Assembly (NCBI GenBank): GCA_963971225.1
Contig: OZ020267.1
Coordinates: 87,843,648-87,907,647, forward strand
DNA from: Melieria omissa
Taxonomy: Eukaryota; Arthropoda; Insecta; Diptera; Ulidiidae
DNA: 64,000 nucleotides
Direction: 5' to 3'
A program made the position numbers and the translations under genes. The number at the start of each line of letters is the position of its first letter. Position 1 is the first letter of the stretch. The notes beneath the pieces are model-generated. The model saw only the letters and a list, made by a program, of their open reading frames with translations, was not told where the DNA came from and did not search any database. This document shows positions 46,392-56,116 of this stretch, piece by piece.

Positions 46392-47659
46392 ATGGTACAA
46401 TAACAAGGTATGCCAAGTAGACAAATATCCCTCTTTTTTCGTTTGTTTACATTTGGAAATGCTGTCAAACAGAGATACTGGAGTTGCGTGTACGCTAGAA
46501 ATTTAGTACCTTTTTCCATGCATACCATACCTTTTGGAAATGTTCATGCTAAACAAACAAGAAATATGCACTAGCTGCCTTAGAGTGAAAAGGTGCTAAA
46601 TCCACTTTTTCAAATTTTACAGGAAAGACAAAAAACTAAGTACAAATAATTTTTATTTATGTTTATTCTTTGGACTTTCTTTGCTCTGGACTTTGTGCAC
46701 TTTTCCACGAAGCAAGACTTTTTCTTTTTCTCTCTTTTCATGCATGTTCCGCCGACTTATGACGACATTTTATGCCATTATTTTTAATTTGTGCTTTGTG
46801 AACTTTTTCGCCTTGCTGTGATTCTGTGCTTTTCATTTCAAGAAGTGATTGAGTGTTGAATATTTTTAAATTGAAAATCGTCCGTGTGAAGTAATAATGC
46901 CGGGAAATTCATGTGCGTTGTGCAGAAGCACGCACAATAAAGCACGGGGAAGTCGATTTCTATTTGACCCAAATTCTCAGCGGCCATGGGTGCTTTAAAG
47001 CGTACCTGCACCGATTCGAGCACGAAGTCGACCCCTACTATGAGCACTGCAGCCCAGGAACACAGGAGGATGCGGAGCACGCCCTCTTCACCTGCCCGCG
47101 ATTTGAACAGCAGAGGAGCAGAATGCGCGAGGCTTTGGGCCACAATGTCGGGCCGGAGGATCTTGTGGTACATGTGGTCACATCCATAGATGCCTGGAAA
47201 GCGGTGTGCACTATGTCCGCACACATCTTACACCAGCTACGCAGAAGTGAGCAGCAACGACGGACTCATGAACGCGAACAAGCTGCCGCTTAATGCGACA
47301 CTAGCGCATAAAACACGTACAGAGAACAGGAACGGAACCCAGACGTACTGACGACAAGGACAACTGACGATACTAGCAGAGCCCCGCGGCTTTGCAAATT
47401 TTAAGTCAATAGGCCATATATGTAGTACTTCTATATTGGCACTAAGCTCAAGGTACATTCGCCAACATCACAGTACAGCAATAGTGAAATATGAGCGAGA
47501 AAGCGTATAAACAAATATACCTTGACATATTTAAAAAGTGGCAAAAAGTCAGGTGCGTCCAGACGGGGAAAAAATTGACTGGAAAAAAATAGAAATTTGT
47601 CGAAATTAACTGAAATTTCTTCAACCGCCCCAGGAGCAGTTTGACAGTTGTTCATGCGC
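46392..47659 (+). repeat. Array unit 14 (long form, 1268 bp)
   Basis: Variant type I, with 124 extra bases at about 47181-47304 that complete the LINE C-terminus. It is the only unit with them and is the last full unit. Confidence 0.92.
46913..47293 (+). pseudogene. LINE ORF2 C-terminal fragment, complete end (unit 14)
   Basis: It is identical to the fragment in the other units up to VVHVVT, then continues SIDAWKAVCTMSAHILHQLR to a stop at 47291-47293. This is a normal-looking LINE C-terminus after the zinc knuckle. In the other units the 124-bp deletion replaces this tail with an unrelated frame. One knuckle Cys is Tyr in this unit. The protein would lack RT and endonuclease, so no activity is expected. 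Confidence 0.83.
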
Positions 47660-47910
47660 ATGGTACAATAACAAGGTATGCCAAGTAGACAAATATCCCT
47701 CTTTTTTCGTTTGTTTACATTTGGAAATGCTGTCAAACAGAGATACTGGAGTTGCGTGTACGCTAGAAATTTAGTACCTTTTTCCATGCATACCATACCT
47801 TTTGGAAATGTTCATGCTAAACAAACAAGAAATATGCACTAGCTGCCTTAGAGTGAAAAGGTGCTAAATCCACTTTTTCAAATTTTACAGGAAAGACAAA
47901 AAACTAAGTA
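47660..47910 (+). repeat. Array unit 15 (partial) with the original intron 3' end
   Basis: The first 251 bp of a unit, containing the intron and its acceptor TTTTACAG (ending 47890). It then passes into unique exon B sequence instead of the repeat interior. Confidence 0.9.
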
Positions 47911-48489
47911 AAAAACAATGTGTCAACAACATGTGAAAAACTATGTCAAAAGTTGTCAGTATCCTAGAACTGTATACTGTTGAAATGGTATAGTTTTATC
48001 AATTACTTCCGTTTTGTCTCTTTCACAAGATATCTGGGAGGAAAAATCCAATTTTCTTTTATTTCAAGACTTAATCAAGACCCGCTTAAAAATCTTCTTT
48101 ATTTGGTAAGAAAAAGAGGAGTTACAAACAATAATCTTTCGCTTTTTGAGTTTGACCATATTCTTGCGATAATGATCTAAATGAAAATAATTGCATTTAA
48201 GGCAGGAACCTTCAATTGTGAACCAACTGACGAAGGTTCATTTATAATAATTGACAATAATACCAGTTTGTTTGAAATTGACAATGAAACTCAAAATGCT
48301 ATAAATCAAGAGTTCGGTGAAGAATTTTGCTTATCAAAGGATATATTTGCAGAGAAAGCGAATTCTTCAAATGCCTTAGGGATTATAAAAAATGAACATA
48401 TGAGTGATGGTTCCCTTCGTTATTTCTCTGGTCTCTCATATTGATGCAAACTATTGAAAAATTTGACTGTCATAACTGCAAAAAGTAAA
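47891..48489 (+). pseudogene. P-element/THAP9-like transposase, exon B
   Basis: After the acceptor at 47890 the frame carries LSKKQC, then in shifted frames VLSITSVLSLSQDIWEE, SRLNQDPLKNLLYLVRKRG, SDGSLRYFSG and KFDCHNC. LNQDPLENLF-type and YFSGY-type motifs are characteristic of the C-terminus of P and THAP9 transposases. Several frameshifts, TGA near 47940 and TAA at 48178-48180 show that it is a pseudogene. It directly continues exon A once the array is treated as one enlarged intron. A solo LTR lies 45 bp downstream. Confidence 0.78.
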
Positions 48490-48534
48490 TAAAAGATGAG
48501 CTTTGTAATTTATAAAGAAACGAAATGTTTATAT

Positions 48535-48958
48535 TGTAACGATAAGACAGTCTGTCGCTGTGCAAAGCAACCCTGCCGCTTCGCGCCGTGCTATAATTCA
48601 ATGTGGCAACGACGGCCGCGATAATAACTTTTAGTCCAATCTGGCAACGATGGCCGCGATCATCAGGGAAACCTTTAGTCCACTCGGGAATGTGCGAGAA
48701 CGATCTGCGTGATGGTCGGAGGGGTATAAAAGGCAGCCGGATGCGGCGCAGCGAGTCAGTCTGGTTTTGACAAGTGAAGTTGCCACACGGAGTAATTAAG
48801 CAAATACTTAAGTGTACGAACAGTAAAGTGTAAAACTGCGAATAATAAAGTGACTGTTGGTTTTGAATTGGCTGCGTTGGAATAATTAAAGTTGTTTCAT
48901 TTTCAAATTACACAATCCAGTGATACGTAACAGCCCACTAGACGTAGTATTTGTAACA
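48535..48958 (+). repeat. Solo LTR, family A (424 bp)
   Basis: Starts TGTAACGATAAGACAG, ends TTTGTAACA and is flanked by ATAT on both sides (48531-48534 and 48959-48962). It is an undeleted relative of the 71-bp LTRs in 1-11878. It contains a TATA box, an initiator and a poly(A) signal (AATAAA at 48844-48849). Confidence 0.9.
48725..48760 (+). promoter_or_regulatory. Core promoter of the solo LTR
   Basis: TATAAAA at 48725-48731 is followed by the arthropod initiator TCAGT at 48756-48760, the usual spacing of about 30 bp. Confidence 0.75.
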
Positions 48959-48962
48959 ATAT

Positions 48963-49332
48963 TTTTCAAAAATTTCAACTATTTTAACAGTAGTTTAAAA
49001 CTAAAAGCTCCAATCGACTAATTTTTTTTTGGTTTCAAAAATCTTTTACAACAAATTTCATACGTTTTTTAAGGAAACCCCTTATTCCTCCAATATAAAA
49101 AAGCTTTTGTACAATTTGTGTGTTGCAAACGTAACAAAGTAGATGAATACAAAATGTGATTTTCAGAACTGTCCACTTGTTGGGAACATGAGCAATTTAT
49201 ATTAGATTACTTTTAATAATTTTGCTAAGAAAAAATTGCACTTGGTTAAGAGAGCAAATTGCAAGTAAAACGAAAAATAAGAATAAAATAAAAATACTAA
49301 AGAACACATAAAATTACTAAATACTATACATT
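48963..49332. other. No gene recognised
   Basis: AT-rich DNA between a solo LTR and a TTAA element; no motif identified. Confidence 0.5.
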
Positions 49333-49336
49333 TTAA

Positions 49337-50037
49337 GGAGGTATTCCGCAGTGACGGCTTCAAAAATTCGAAATTTTTTTTATTACATTTTCATAATTTC
49401 AACGTATTTACAATTCAAACTGTGAAAATATTTTTCCAATATCTCGAAAATTCCGAAAGTTATGGGATGTCAAAGTCGGCGCGCCGACCGAAATTATCTT
49501 AACCCAAAACTCTTTTCTCGAAACCATGTTTTTCAAACTGGTAGACATAATATCTCAAGTTCTACTAAGCCGATTCGCTTCAAATTTTAACTGAATATTC
49601 TATATACATGTCGCTATCGTATTGTGTCTATACAATAAGTAGTTTTTTCTTAATCCAACATTTACTTTGAAAAAAAACCCTCAAATCACATATATTTTTT
49701 AAATTTGCATAACTTTTCTAAATTTCAATATTTTTACTTTTCCGTACTTCACACGATAGCTGACGTTACACAGATTCTAAAAAATTTTTTGTTTTTTTTT
49801 TAAGACTTCCGAGACAGCTGCAATCACGTCTACCGTTTTCCCCTGCGCTGGAAACGACTTAATTTGAACTCGCTCTGGAAGCCGTAATTTTTGTGTATGC
49901 GAACAGTAAAAATTATTTTGTGTACATGAAATATGTATAAATATATGGCAGAAAAAAAATTGAATATCTTTTATATTTTCTGAGAAAAAAATTCTTGAAA
50001 ATCTACCTGAAAAAGGCGCGTCACTACGGAATACCCC
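49337..50037. mobile_element. TTAA-target MITE (701 bp)
   Basis: TTAA lies at both edges (49333-49336 and 50038-50041). The inverted ends are GGAGGTATTCCGCAGTGACG and, reversed from the right, GGGGTATTCCGTAGTGACG. TTAA duplication is the piggyBac signature. Non-coding. Confidence 0.75.
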
Positions 50038-50057
50038 TTAAGGAAATGATAATAATA

Positions 50058-50627
50058 CACCTAAGTCTGTTTTTACACGGTAGATTGGTTCCAGAAGAAG
50101 CCGTGTAAAAAAAAACCGTGTAAAAAAAGACATTGATCGTATACAAAAATGGGTGATTTGTTCCTAATCTCTAAAACCTATTAAAATTTCTTTACCAAAC
50201 ACGTCTTACTGCATTGACAGTTCACAAAATATTAACACGTTTCAATTGCTCTGACCAGTAAATTTTATTGTATGCACATAAAGGGAATTCCCCTAAATTA
50301 GTGCTATTCACATTTGCTTTGACCAGTAAAAATTGCTTGTACGCGCTAAAAGGGAATTCACTTAAATCTTTAAGCTAGTGTTCGCAAACTATCGATAGCA
50401 CTATCGATACTATCGATGGTTTCAGACTTTTTTCTTTCATAAATACTTTTTTGTGATATGAACATACTTCGCAAAAATTAAATTTGACAAAAAAAATTTA
50501 AGTACATAAAATTTCAAATCGTGCTAAATGGAATAAAATCGTGTAAAAAAATTAAAAATATTCAATTTTCAAACCGTGTTCTATCAAAACCGTGTAAAAA
50601 AAGACCGTGTAAAAACAGACTTAGGTG
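50058..50627. mobile_element. TA-target MITE (570 bp)
   Basis: Inverted ends of about 24 bp start CACCTAAGTCTGTTTTTAC and are flanked by TA on both sides, fitting Tc1/mariner. CCGTGTAAAAA words recur near both ends. Inside, a stretch of about 60 bp around TGACCAGTAAA is duplicated (50241 and 50314), and three TATCGATA-type words lie at 50391-50422. Confidence 0.8.
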
Positions 50628-50629
50628 TA

Positions 50630-51205
50630 AATAGTAATATGTTGCTGTTAATATATGAATTTGAAAAATTTATCGGTATGAATTTTATTAGGCCAGAAGG
50701 CAACGTAGTCTACATGAATGCCAACATTGCACAGCAGAAATTCATGGTTTTAGTTTTTTTTCAATAGGAACGCACACTCTACTGTACGCCTTTGCGAATT
50801 CACATGGTTCATTATTCATAGCAGAACCGAAAGCCACGGAAATTCAAATTGCTTTTTATCTTGTGCAGTTGCTCGTATTGTTTTCATTCACCTCAGCGCA
50901 TACACAAGCAACACGCACATTTATTTTCACACGGACACACACCCTTGCATATTCGAATTTGCAAACGATACGCCGCGGCGCGCCGTTTCGTGCTCATCAG
51001 CACAGCACAGCTTGCAATTGATGTTCCTTGTCGAAAATCCCACCAAGAATGAAGATGAACTTCGAAAATTGAAGTTTGACGAAGCCTTGTCGGTGGCTTC
51101 GTAAAGCCGAAGTACGTATGGGACCTACTGTGCTTGATTTACGTGACCGAAAAATTGTGTACTGCGTGGTACCTCTATGTGTTTATTTGCTTAGTGGTCA
51201 CGCCG
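50630..51205. other. Repeat remnants, including an inverted copy of 28156-28330
   Basis: At 51070-51200 the sequence GAAGTACGTATGGGACCTA and later CTATGTGTTTATTTGCTTAG is the reverse complement of 28156-28330. The remainder contains no recognised gene. Confidence 0.55.
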
Positions 51206-51210
51206 ACAGA

Positions 51211-51725
51211 AGCGGTCTTTAGACGGTCGCACATGTTTGCAATCATGTGCGATAGGGGAAATGTGCGATGAGCGTTTACACGGTCAAACATGTGCGCACA
51301 CTTCAATTGTCTCGCTGCTGCCAACGAAGCAACATGGTATGCGCTTTCGCATCAATTTCTTTAAATTTGCATAAAAGCACCTCTATGCTGCGTTTCTTTT
51401 AATTTTTATTTTTATATTCTTCACCTTTTACTTTTCACAGTTCGGGATTGTGTCTATACAAATCAAAGAACTCCTTCCATAATATTTCAATTATTTGCGA
51501 CGCCATCCTCACTGCTCGCTGTCCACCGATCGAATGACAAAATGCACTATGTGTGTCACACAGCCGTTTACACAGTCGCACATGTGCGTCGCGCCGACAG
51601 AGAAATCAAAAAATTTTGAAAACCTTCAAACATGTTCGACGACACGAATTTCTTGCGTTTACACGGTCATTCTTCACGTCACGCCGCACATGATTGCAAA
51701 CATATCCGACCGTCTAAAGGCCGCA
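51211..51725. mobile_element. Harbinger-like MITE, better copy (515 bp)
   Basis: The ends are inverted copies: AGCGGTCTTTAGACGGTCGC at the left and, reversed, TGCGGCCTTTAGACGGTCGG at the right, followed by TTA (51726-51728). The interior is colinear with 27773-28155, including a decayed MADF segment. The left TWA target base is not recognisable, perhaps mutated. Confidence 0.72.
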
Positions 51726-51814
51726 TTAGAACACGCCATACAAAATTTTTGCTTGTATGACATACGCATTCTGTATGTTTATTTTCTTTGGTGTAAGGTA
51801 TAATTAAAATGTAA

Positions 51815-51847
51815 TGCGGCCTTTAGACGGTCGCACATGTTCGCAAT
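51815..51847. mobile_element. Isolated end of the same Harbinger-like family
   Basis: TGCGGCCTTTAGACGGTCGC follows TAA at 51812-51814, but the element stops after about 33 bp where a foldback element begins. Confidence 0.6.
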
Positions 51848-52592
51848 TTAAATGTGGCTTAAACTCGAATTAAATGTACATTTATACTGAATTTAAACAT
51901 TTTGCTATTGTTTGCTATTGTGAATGGTTCTTGTATGGAGTGGAAGAAGAAGTGTCAAATTGTGAGACGATTTTTGTGATTTTTAAAAATTAATAACTTC
52001 AAAACTTTACAACTCCGAAGACTACAAATTTAAAATTCCTTGTTTAATAGTGAATACTACCAACCATAAAAATTTCAGTGCGCTGGCTCACCGCCAAAAT
52101 ATAAGCGATTAGCCAAGTATTCACTATTAAAAGGGGGAATGGTAGTGGAAGTGGTATAGTTTTTAACATATTAATTTTTAAAATTAAAAAAATAATTTCG
52201 TAATTGAACACTTCTTCTTCCACTCCATACAAATGACATTCACAATAGTAATCAAGCTGAAAATATAGGGCTAGTTTCTTATATCTGTCCGGTGAGCTAG
52301 AGCACTTGTATGGTAGGTAGTATTCACTATTAAACGGGGAATTTTAAATTTTTAGTCATCGGAATTGTCTAGTTTTTAAGTTATTAATTTTTAATAATCA
52401 CAAAAATCGTCACGATTTGAGAATCTTCTTCCACTCCATACAACTGGCATTCACAATTTGACACTGCTTCCACTCAATACAAGAAGCATTCACAATAGCA
52501 AAAAAGCTGAAGAAATATCGACATAATTGCCATATTGAAATGTTTAAATTCAGTATAAATGTACATTTAATTCGAGTTTCAGCCACATTTAA
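51848..52592. mobile_element. Foldback-like element with long inverted arms
   Basis: The outer 54 bp at each edge are almost perfect reverse complements (51848-51902 and 52539-52592). Farther in, the arms continue to pair: GTATGGAGTGGAAGAAGAAG against CTTCTTCCACTCCATAC, and TTAATAGTGAATACTACC against GGTAGTATTCACTATTAA. The whole could fold into one long hairpin. No coding sequence. Confidence 0.7.
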
Positions 52593-53080
52593 AAGCAATT
52601 CAACATGTTTAGAAACTTTAACTATATATTGTGATTTACGGTTGATGACACAATTCCAACAAAGGCCGGTCCCCCAAAAAGAATTATGCAAATACTGTTA
52701 GCACTTTACTGATGCTCCGGCACACTTGTTGCTCTTATGAGGGTTATTTTTCAAGCAGACCGGCCGAAGGCCTGCCACACAAAAGGAGTTTGAATACAGA
52801 AATACTGTGAATATTTCACTGAATCCGAAGCTCTACTTGCACTTAAGAGGGTTATTACCCCTCTCTTCTCTTTTTTCACCTAACCACTTCACCTTATTGG
52901 CAAGTAATTACAATGTTTCTCGTTTTGGAGGTAAGATTTAAAAAATTCATTAAAAAAAAGCTATACACTTCCGTCGGTTTTCCTTTCAAGGGGGTATGTG
53001 GGGGACCACCAAATTTTATCGCCCTCCTCGACCGAACAGATATAAGAGTCCTTCCAAAAATATCGACCGCATTGTCATAA
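52593..53080. repeat. Dispersed repeat, copy A
   Basis: The interval TACTGTTAGCACTTTACTGA to CCTCGACCGAACAGATATAA recurs in the same order at 53765-54275 with moderate divergence. Homology begins about 50 bp earlier, in the right foldback arm. Family not recognised. Confidence 0.65.
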
Positions 53081-53764
53081 TCAAATGTTTAAATTCAGTA
53101 ATAAATCATGATCCAAAAAAATACAGGTAGTTTCAAAAAGACAGATAGGAAGAAAGTTGACAAATCAGAAATAAATTATTTCTACTACTCTTTTAATTTT
53201 AGCCATAGGGCTGCAACTTTACGGCTATCAGTTTATGTAGTAACGTATCATAAAAATACTATAAGAATGAATTAAAGAATTGTAAGAACACACTTTTTCT
53301 AAATGTTTGCGCGGTGACCGACAGAAAAAAAGCAGGTTTTTGGGTTGAAACGTGGTGGTGTGTTTTATTAAACTGCGTGAGGAAGCACTTCACAAATGAA
53401 CTCAATGTACACCACCCGTTTGACTATACCTTCAACATTATAGTGTCCACATAATGTATGATCTTGCAAAAAATCTATGATTTGCATGACAAACCACAAT
53501 GTAAGTTTGTGGTGTAGTCTTCTAAAAATCACAACATTTTAAATTAATATTTAATACCGAAATTCATTAAATTTGCCGCATCGGTTGTAATGTTCAATTT
53601 GCTGAACAAAATTACAGCAGTTATCCAAATTTGATTCCATCAATTGCTAAAATTAACTACAATTCATACTTTTTTCTGCATCATTAAAAGTGTCTTCTTA
53701 TTTGTCAAAAAATCAACTGACTTTTAAATTTGATCGAATGAAATTACCTGAATATTATTGCACC
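53081..53764. other. No gene recognised
   Basis: AT-rich DNA between two copies of a dispersed repeat. Confidence 0.5.
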
Positions 53765-54275
53765 ATGGTACATTTAATTCGAATTTGGAACATTTAAAAT
53801 CATTTCAATATGTTTATAAAATTTAATTAATTTTGTAGTAGTTGTATTTATTGTGATTTAAGGCTGAGGACACAAATCCATCGATAATGCAAAAATACTG
53901 GGAACACTTTACTGATTCTTCGGCACTAGTTGCTCCTATGAGGGTTATTTTTTAAGCAGTCCGGCCGAAGGCTGGCCACACAATAGGAGTTTGAATACAG
54001 AAATACTGTAAATATTTTACTGAATCAAAAGCCCTACTTGCACTTAAGAGGGTTACTTGCACTTAAGAGGGTTACTGTATTTCTTCCTTGCTTTTCCACC
54101 TAATTGGCAGGTAATTACAATTTTTCTCGCTTCGAAGGTGAAATTAAAAAAATGCATTAAAAAATAATTATACATTTCCGACGGTTTTCCTGTCAAGGGG
54201 AGTATATGGGGGACTCCCCTCCCTCTTCCCGAATCTTATTCCCTCCTCGACCGAACAGATATAATAAGAGTCCTT
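53765..54275. repeat. Dispersed repeat, copy B
   Basis: Second copy of the repeat at 52593-53080, in direct orientation about 1.2 kb away. It contains a short local duplication of TTGCACTTAAGAGGGTTAC near 54040-54075. Confidence 0.65.
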
Positions 54276-55013
54276 CCAGTTCATCATGTGAAATAAGTAT
54301 CTGACTCATTTGCAAGTAAAATAAACAAGTTCTCTTATATATAAAAATCATTGTGAATAATCGAAAACTGCATACTAGCCAGTATTGCAATGCCAAAAAT
54401 ACCCTGCCCAGAATGAAAACCGCAGCAGTGAATCACTGCCGCAGTCGAATAAGATAGCAACACTAACGCTGTTGCATTGCAGAAAGAGGCGAAAAAATTT
54501 CGACTCTTATTTTCCGATTGTAATAGTTCGTTTATTTTTTGTAGAAGTTCGGCGGAAGTGCAATTAAAAGAAATCACAATTTAAGTTGAAGCAGCGTTGA
54601 GCATCCAATTAGTTCCTATGTAAATGTATTGGCGTTGTAATCGACATGGCATATAATTTATTGATTTTTTTATTTGTTGTGAAAACCACATGAAAGTACA
54701 AGGTGCAATCACTGAAAAGATATTAACAGCTTAAAACGCATTCTAGTAAGAATTTAAGTAAGATATCAAGAAGTTGTGACAAACACATTTTTATAGGAAG
54801 CAATATTAGAAAAGGAAATTTATTAAATTACTCATAGTGCGTCATTCGTTTTGCATCGGCTGGGCTACTGAGGTAGGCTTCGCGTTCGTTTCGGTAACGG
54901 AATTTCAATTCGCTTGCACTTCTGATTTCTCATCCACCCGCTAAGTTTCTTGGTAAGCGGTGTAGCTTAAACCGTTTCATCTATAAGTGCAAAAAACATT
55001 GCCGGTGGTCGCA
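54276..55013 (+). other. Upstream region and probable 5' UTR of the host exon
   Basis: Base composition becomes less AT-rich from about 54840 onwards. No TATA box was seen. An in-frame TAA nine codons before the ATG (54984-54986) closes the reading frame. Confidence 0.4.
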
Positions 55014-55097
55014 ATGACTCCGATAAGGCAAAACTCAGATTCTCGTTTTATATACTTCGCTGTCGTGTTTTTTGGTCTGTTTGCTGGCAGTTTTCAG
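55014..55097 (+). CDS. Putative first coding exon of a host secreted or membrane protein
   Basis: Twenty-eight codons from an ATG in a fair fly context (GTCGCAATGA) run to CAG followed by GTAAGT, a perfect splice donor in phase 0. The peptide has a polar, basic N-terminus (MTPIRQNSDSR) and then a hydrophobic run (FIYFAVVFFGLFAG), typical of a signal peptide or signal anchor. It is not part of any repeat seen here. I do not recognise the gene. The next exon must lie beyond the transposons downstream, possibly outside the window. Chance cannot be excluded for so short an exon. Confidence 0.5.
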
Positions 55098-55324
55098 GTA
55101 AGTAGAGAACGGTAGATGTTGATATTCTACTAAACAAGTGGACGCATTTTTATAGATTTAAAATTTTTAATATTAAAAACCACTGTTGCCACGTTTAAGG
55201 TGAAAGCGTCCAATTCCGAAAGTTTATCATCTAAGTTTGAATAACAATTGCTACGCTTGTTTTTGAAACAAATATTAATTCTGAAAGTAAAAATATTTTT
55301 TGTTGTAAATATTTAACAGAGTTA
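55098..55324 (+). other. Intron start downstream of the putative host exon
   Basis: Non-coding AT-rich DNA from the GTAAGT donor to the first TIR element. Confidence 0.4.
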
Positions 55325-56116
55325 TAGCCTATTTCCACTGAGCGCTTAACTGCAGTGAAGGGCTCTGTTAAATTCGAGAATTGTCAAGCGTTTCCACCGG
55401 AATCGAGTTAAATGCAACAGCTGTTTTTTGTTGACATTTTTATTTGGTCAAGCCAAATTCTGTATTTACTTCTTGGCAGCCACAGCTATACCCATCGCCG
55501 CCATCTCCTTGTATACGTATGTATGGTTTCTTGTAGCCCCTCTACTGCATGAAAACCACTCCGCTTTCCTTCTCAACAGTCTAGGAATGTCTGCGTTTTC
55601 ATATTTGTGAAAATTTTTTTCATTTATGAAAATTTATATAATTTCTCAATGTGTGACATTTGTGACAGTTGTCAGCTGATTGATATCAGAGCTGTCTGAA
55701 TTTTTAATGTCAAGAGGGTTCATGAAAAGTTCCAGGTTTTTATTTTCTTTTTCAGCATTTATTACTGGCAAATAATAGAAGTTTTGACTTTGATTATGAC
55801 AGACGATATGTATTTTTGCGAAAAATGTAGTAAAAAGTAATTGTCTTGGCAAAAAATCTACCACACCGAACGCAATTCAAATCCCTTCTTTCGTTTGTGT
55901 TTGTACGGCTCTTGCAGCGCATGCTATCAAAATTTGTACATTTGTGAATATTACCCCCTATTTTAACATAACATTTTCTGTTAGACGTATGTAAAGCGCA
56001 AACTGAGTTAACTCAGTTTTTCACAACAACAATTTCATGGGAATTTGGGCATTTAAATGCGATGTCAAACTGCAGTTAAGCGTAAACTGCAGTTAAGGCC
56101 TAGTGGAAATAGGCTA
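55325..56116. mobile_element. TIR element, copy 1 (792 bp)
   Basis: Starts TAGCCTATTTCCACTGAGCG and ends with the inverted counterpart GTGGAAATAGGCTA. TTA precedes and TAA follows it. Short CTGCAG/AACTGCAG inverted motifs lie inside the ends. It contains a small frame with a hydrophobic peptide (55428-55610), also seen with changes in copy 2, but no known domain. Confidence 0.75.

Larger units (their letters stand above)
30365..47910 (+). repeat. 1144-bp tandem array, 14 full units and one partial
   Basis: Units start at ATGGTACAATAACAAGG at 30365, 31509, 32653, 33797, 34941, 36085, 37229, 38373, 40678, 41822, 42960, 44104, 45248, 46392 and 47660 (partial). In order, each holds the P-like splice donor and 215-bp intron, about 20 bp of exon B, a 640-bp stretch ending in a LINE C-terminal fragment, the LINE 3' region, and about 290 bp of unknown origin. 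Exon A abuts the first unit and exon B continues from the last, so the array sits in the P-like intron. Identity between units is very high. Small frames inside are repeat by-products. Confidence 0.95.

Noticed and set aside
30811..47458. Repeated frames of 85-133 codons on both strands in each 1144-bp unit
   Set aside because: They recur only because the unit recurs. None has a domain except the LINE C-terminal fragment, and the minus-strand frames are shadows of it or of intron DNA.
30365..47910. CRISPR or bacterial repeat array
   Set aside because: Repeats are 1.1 kb without spacers, in a eukaryotic transposon setting.
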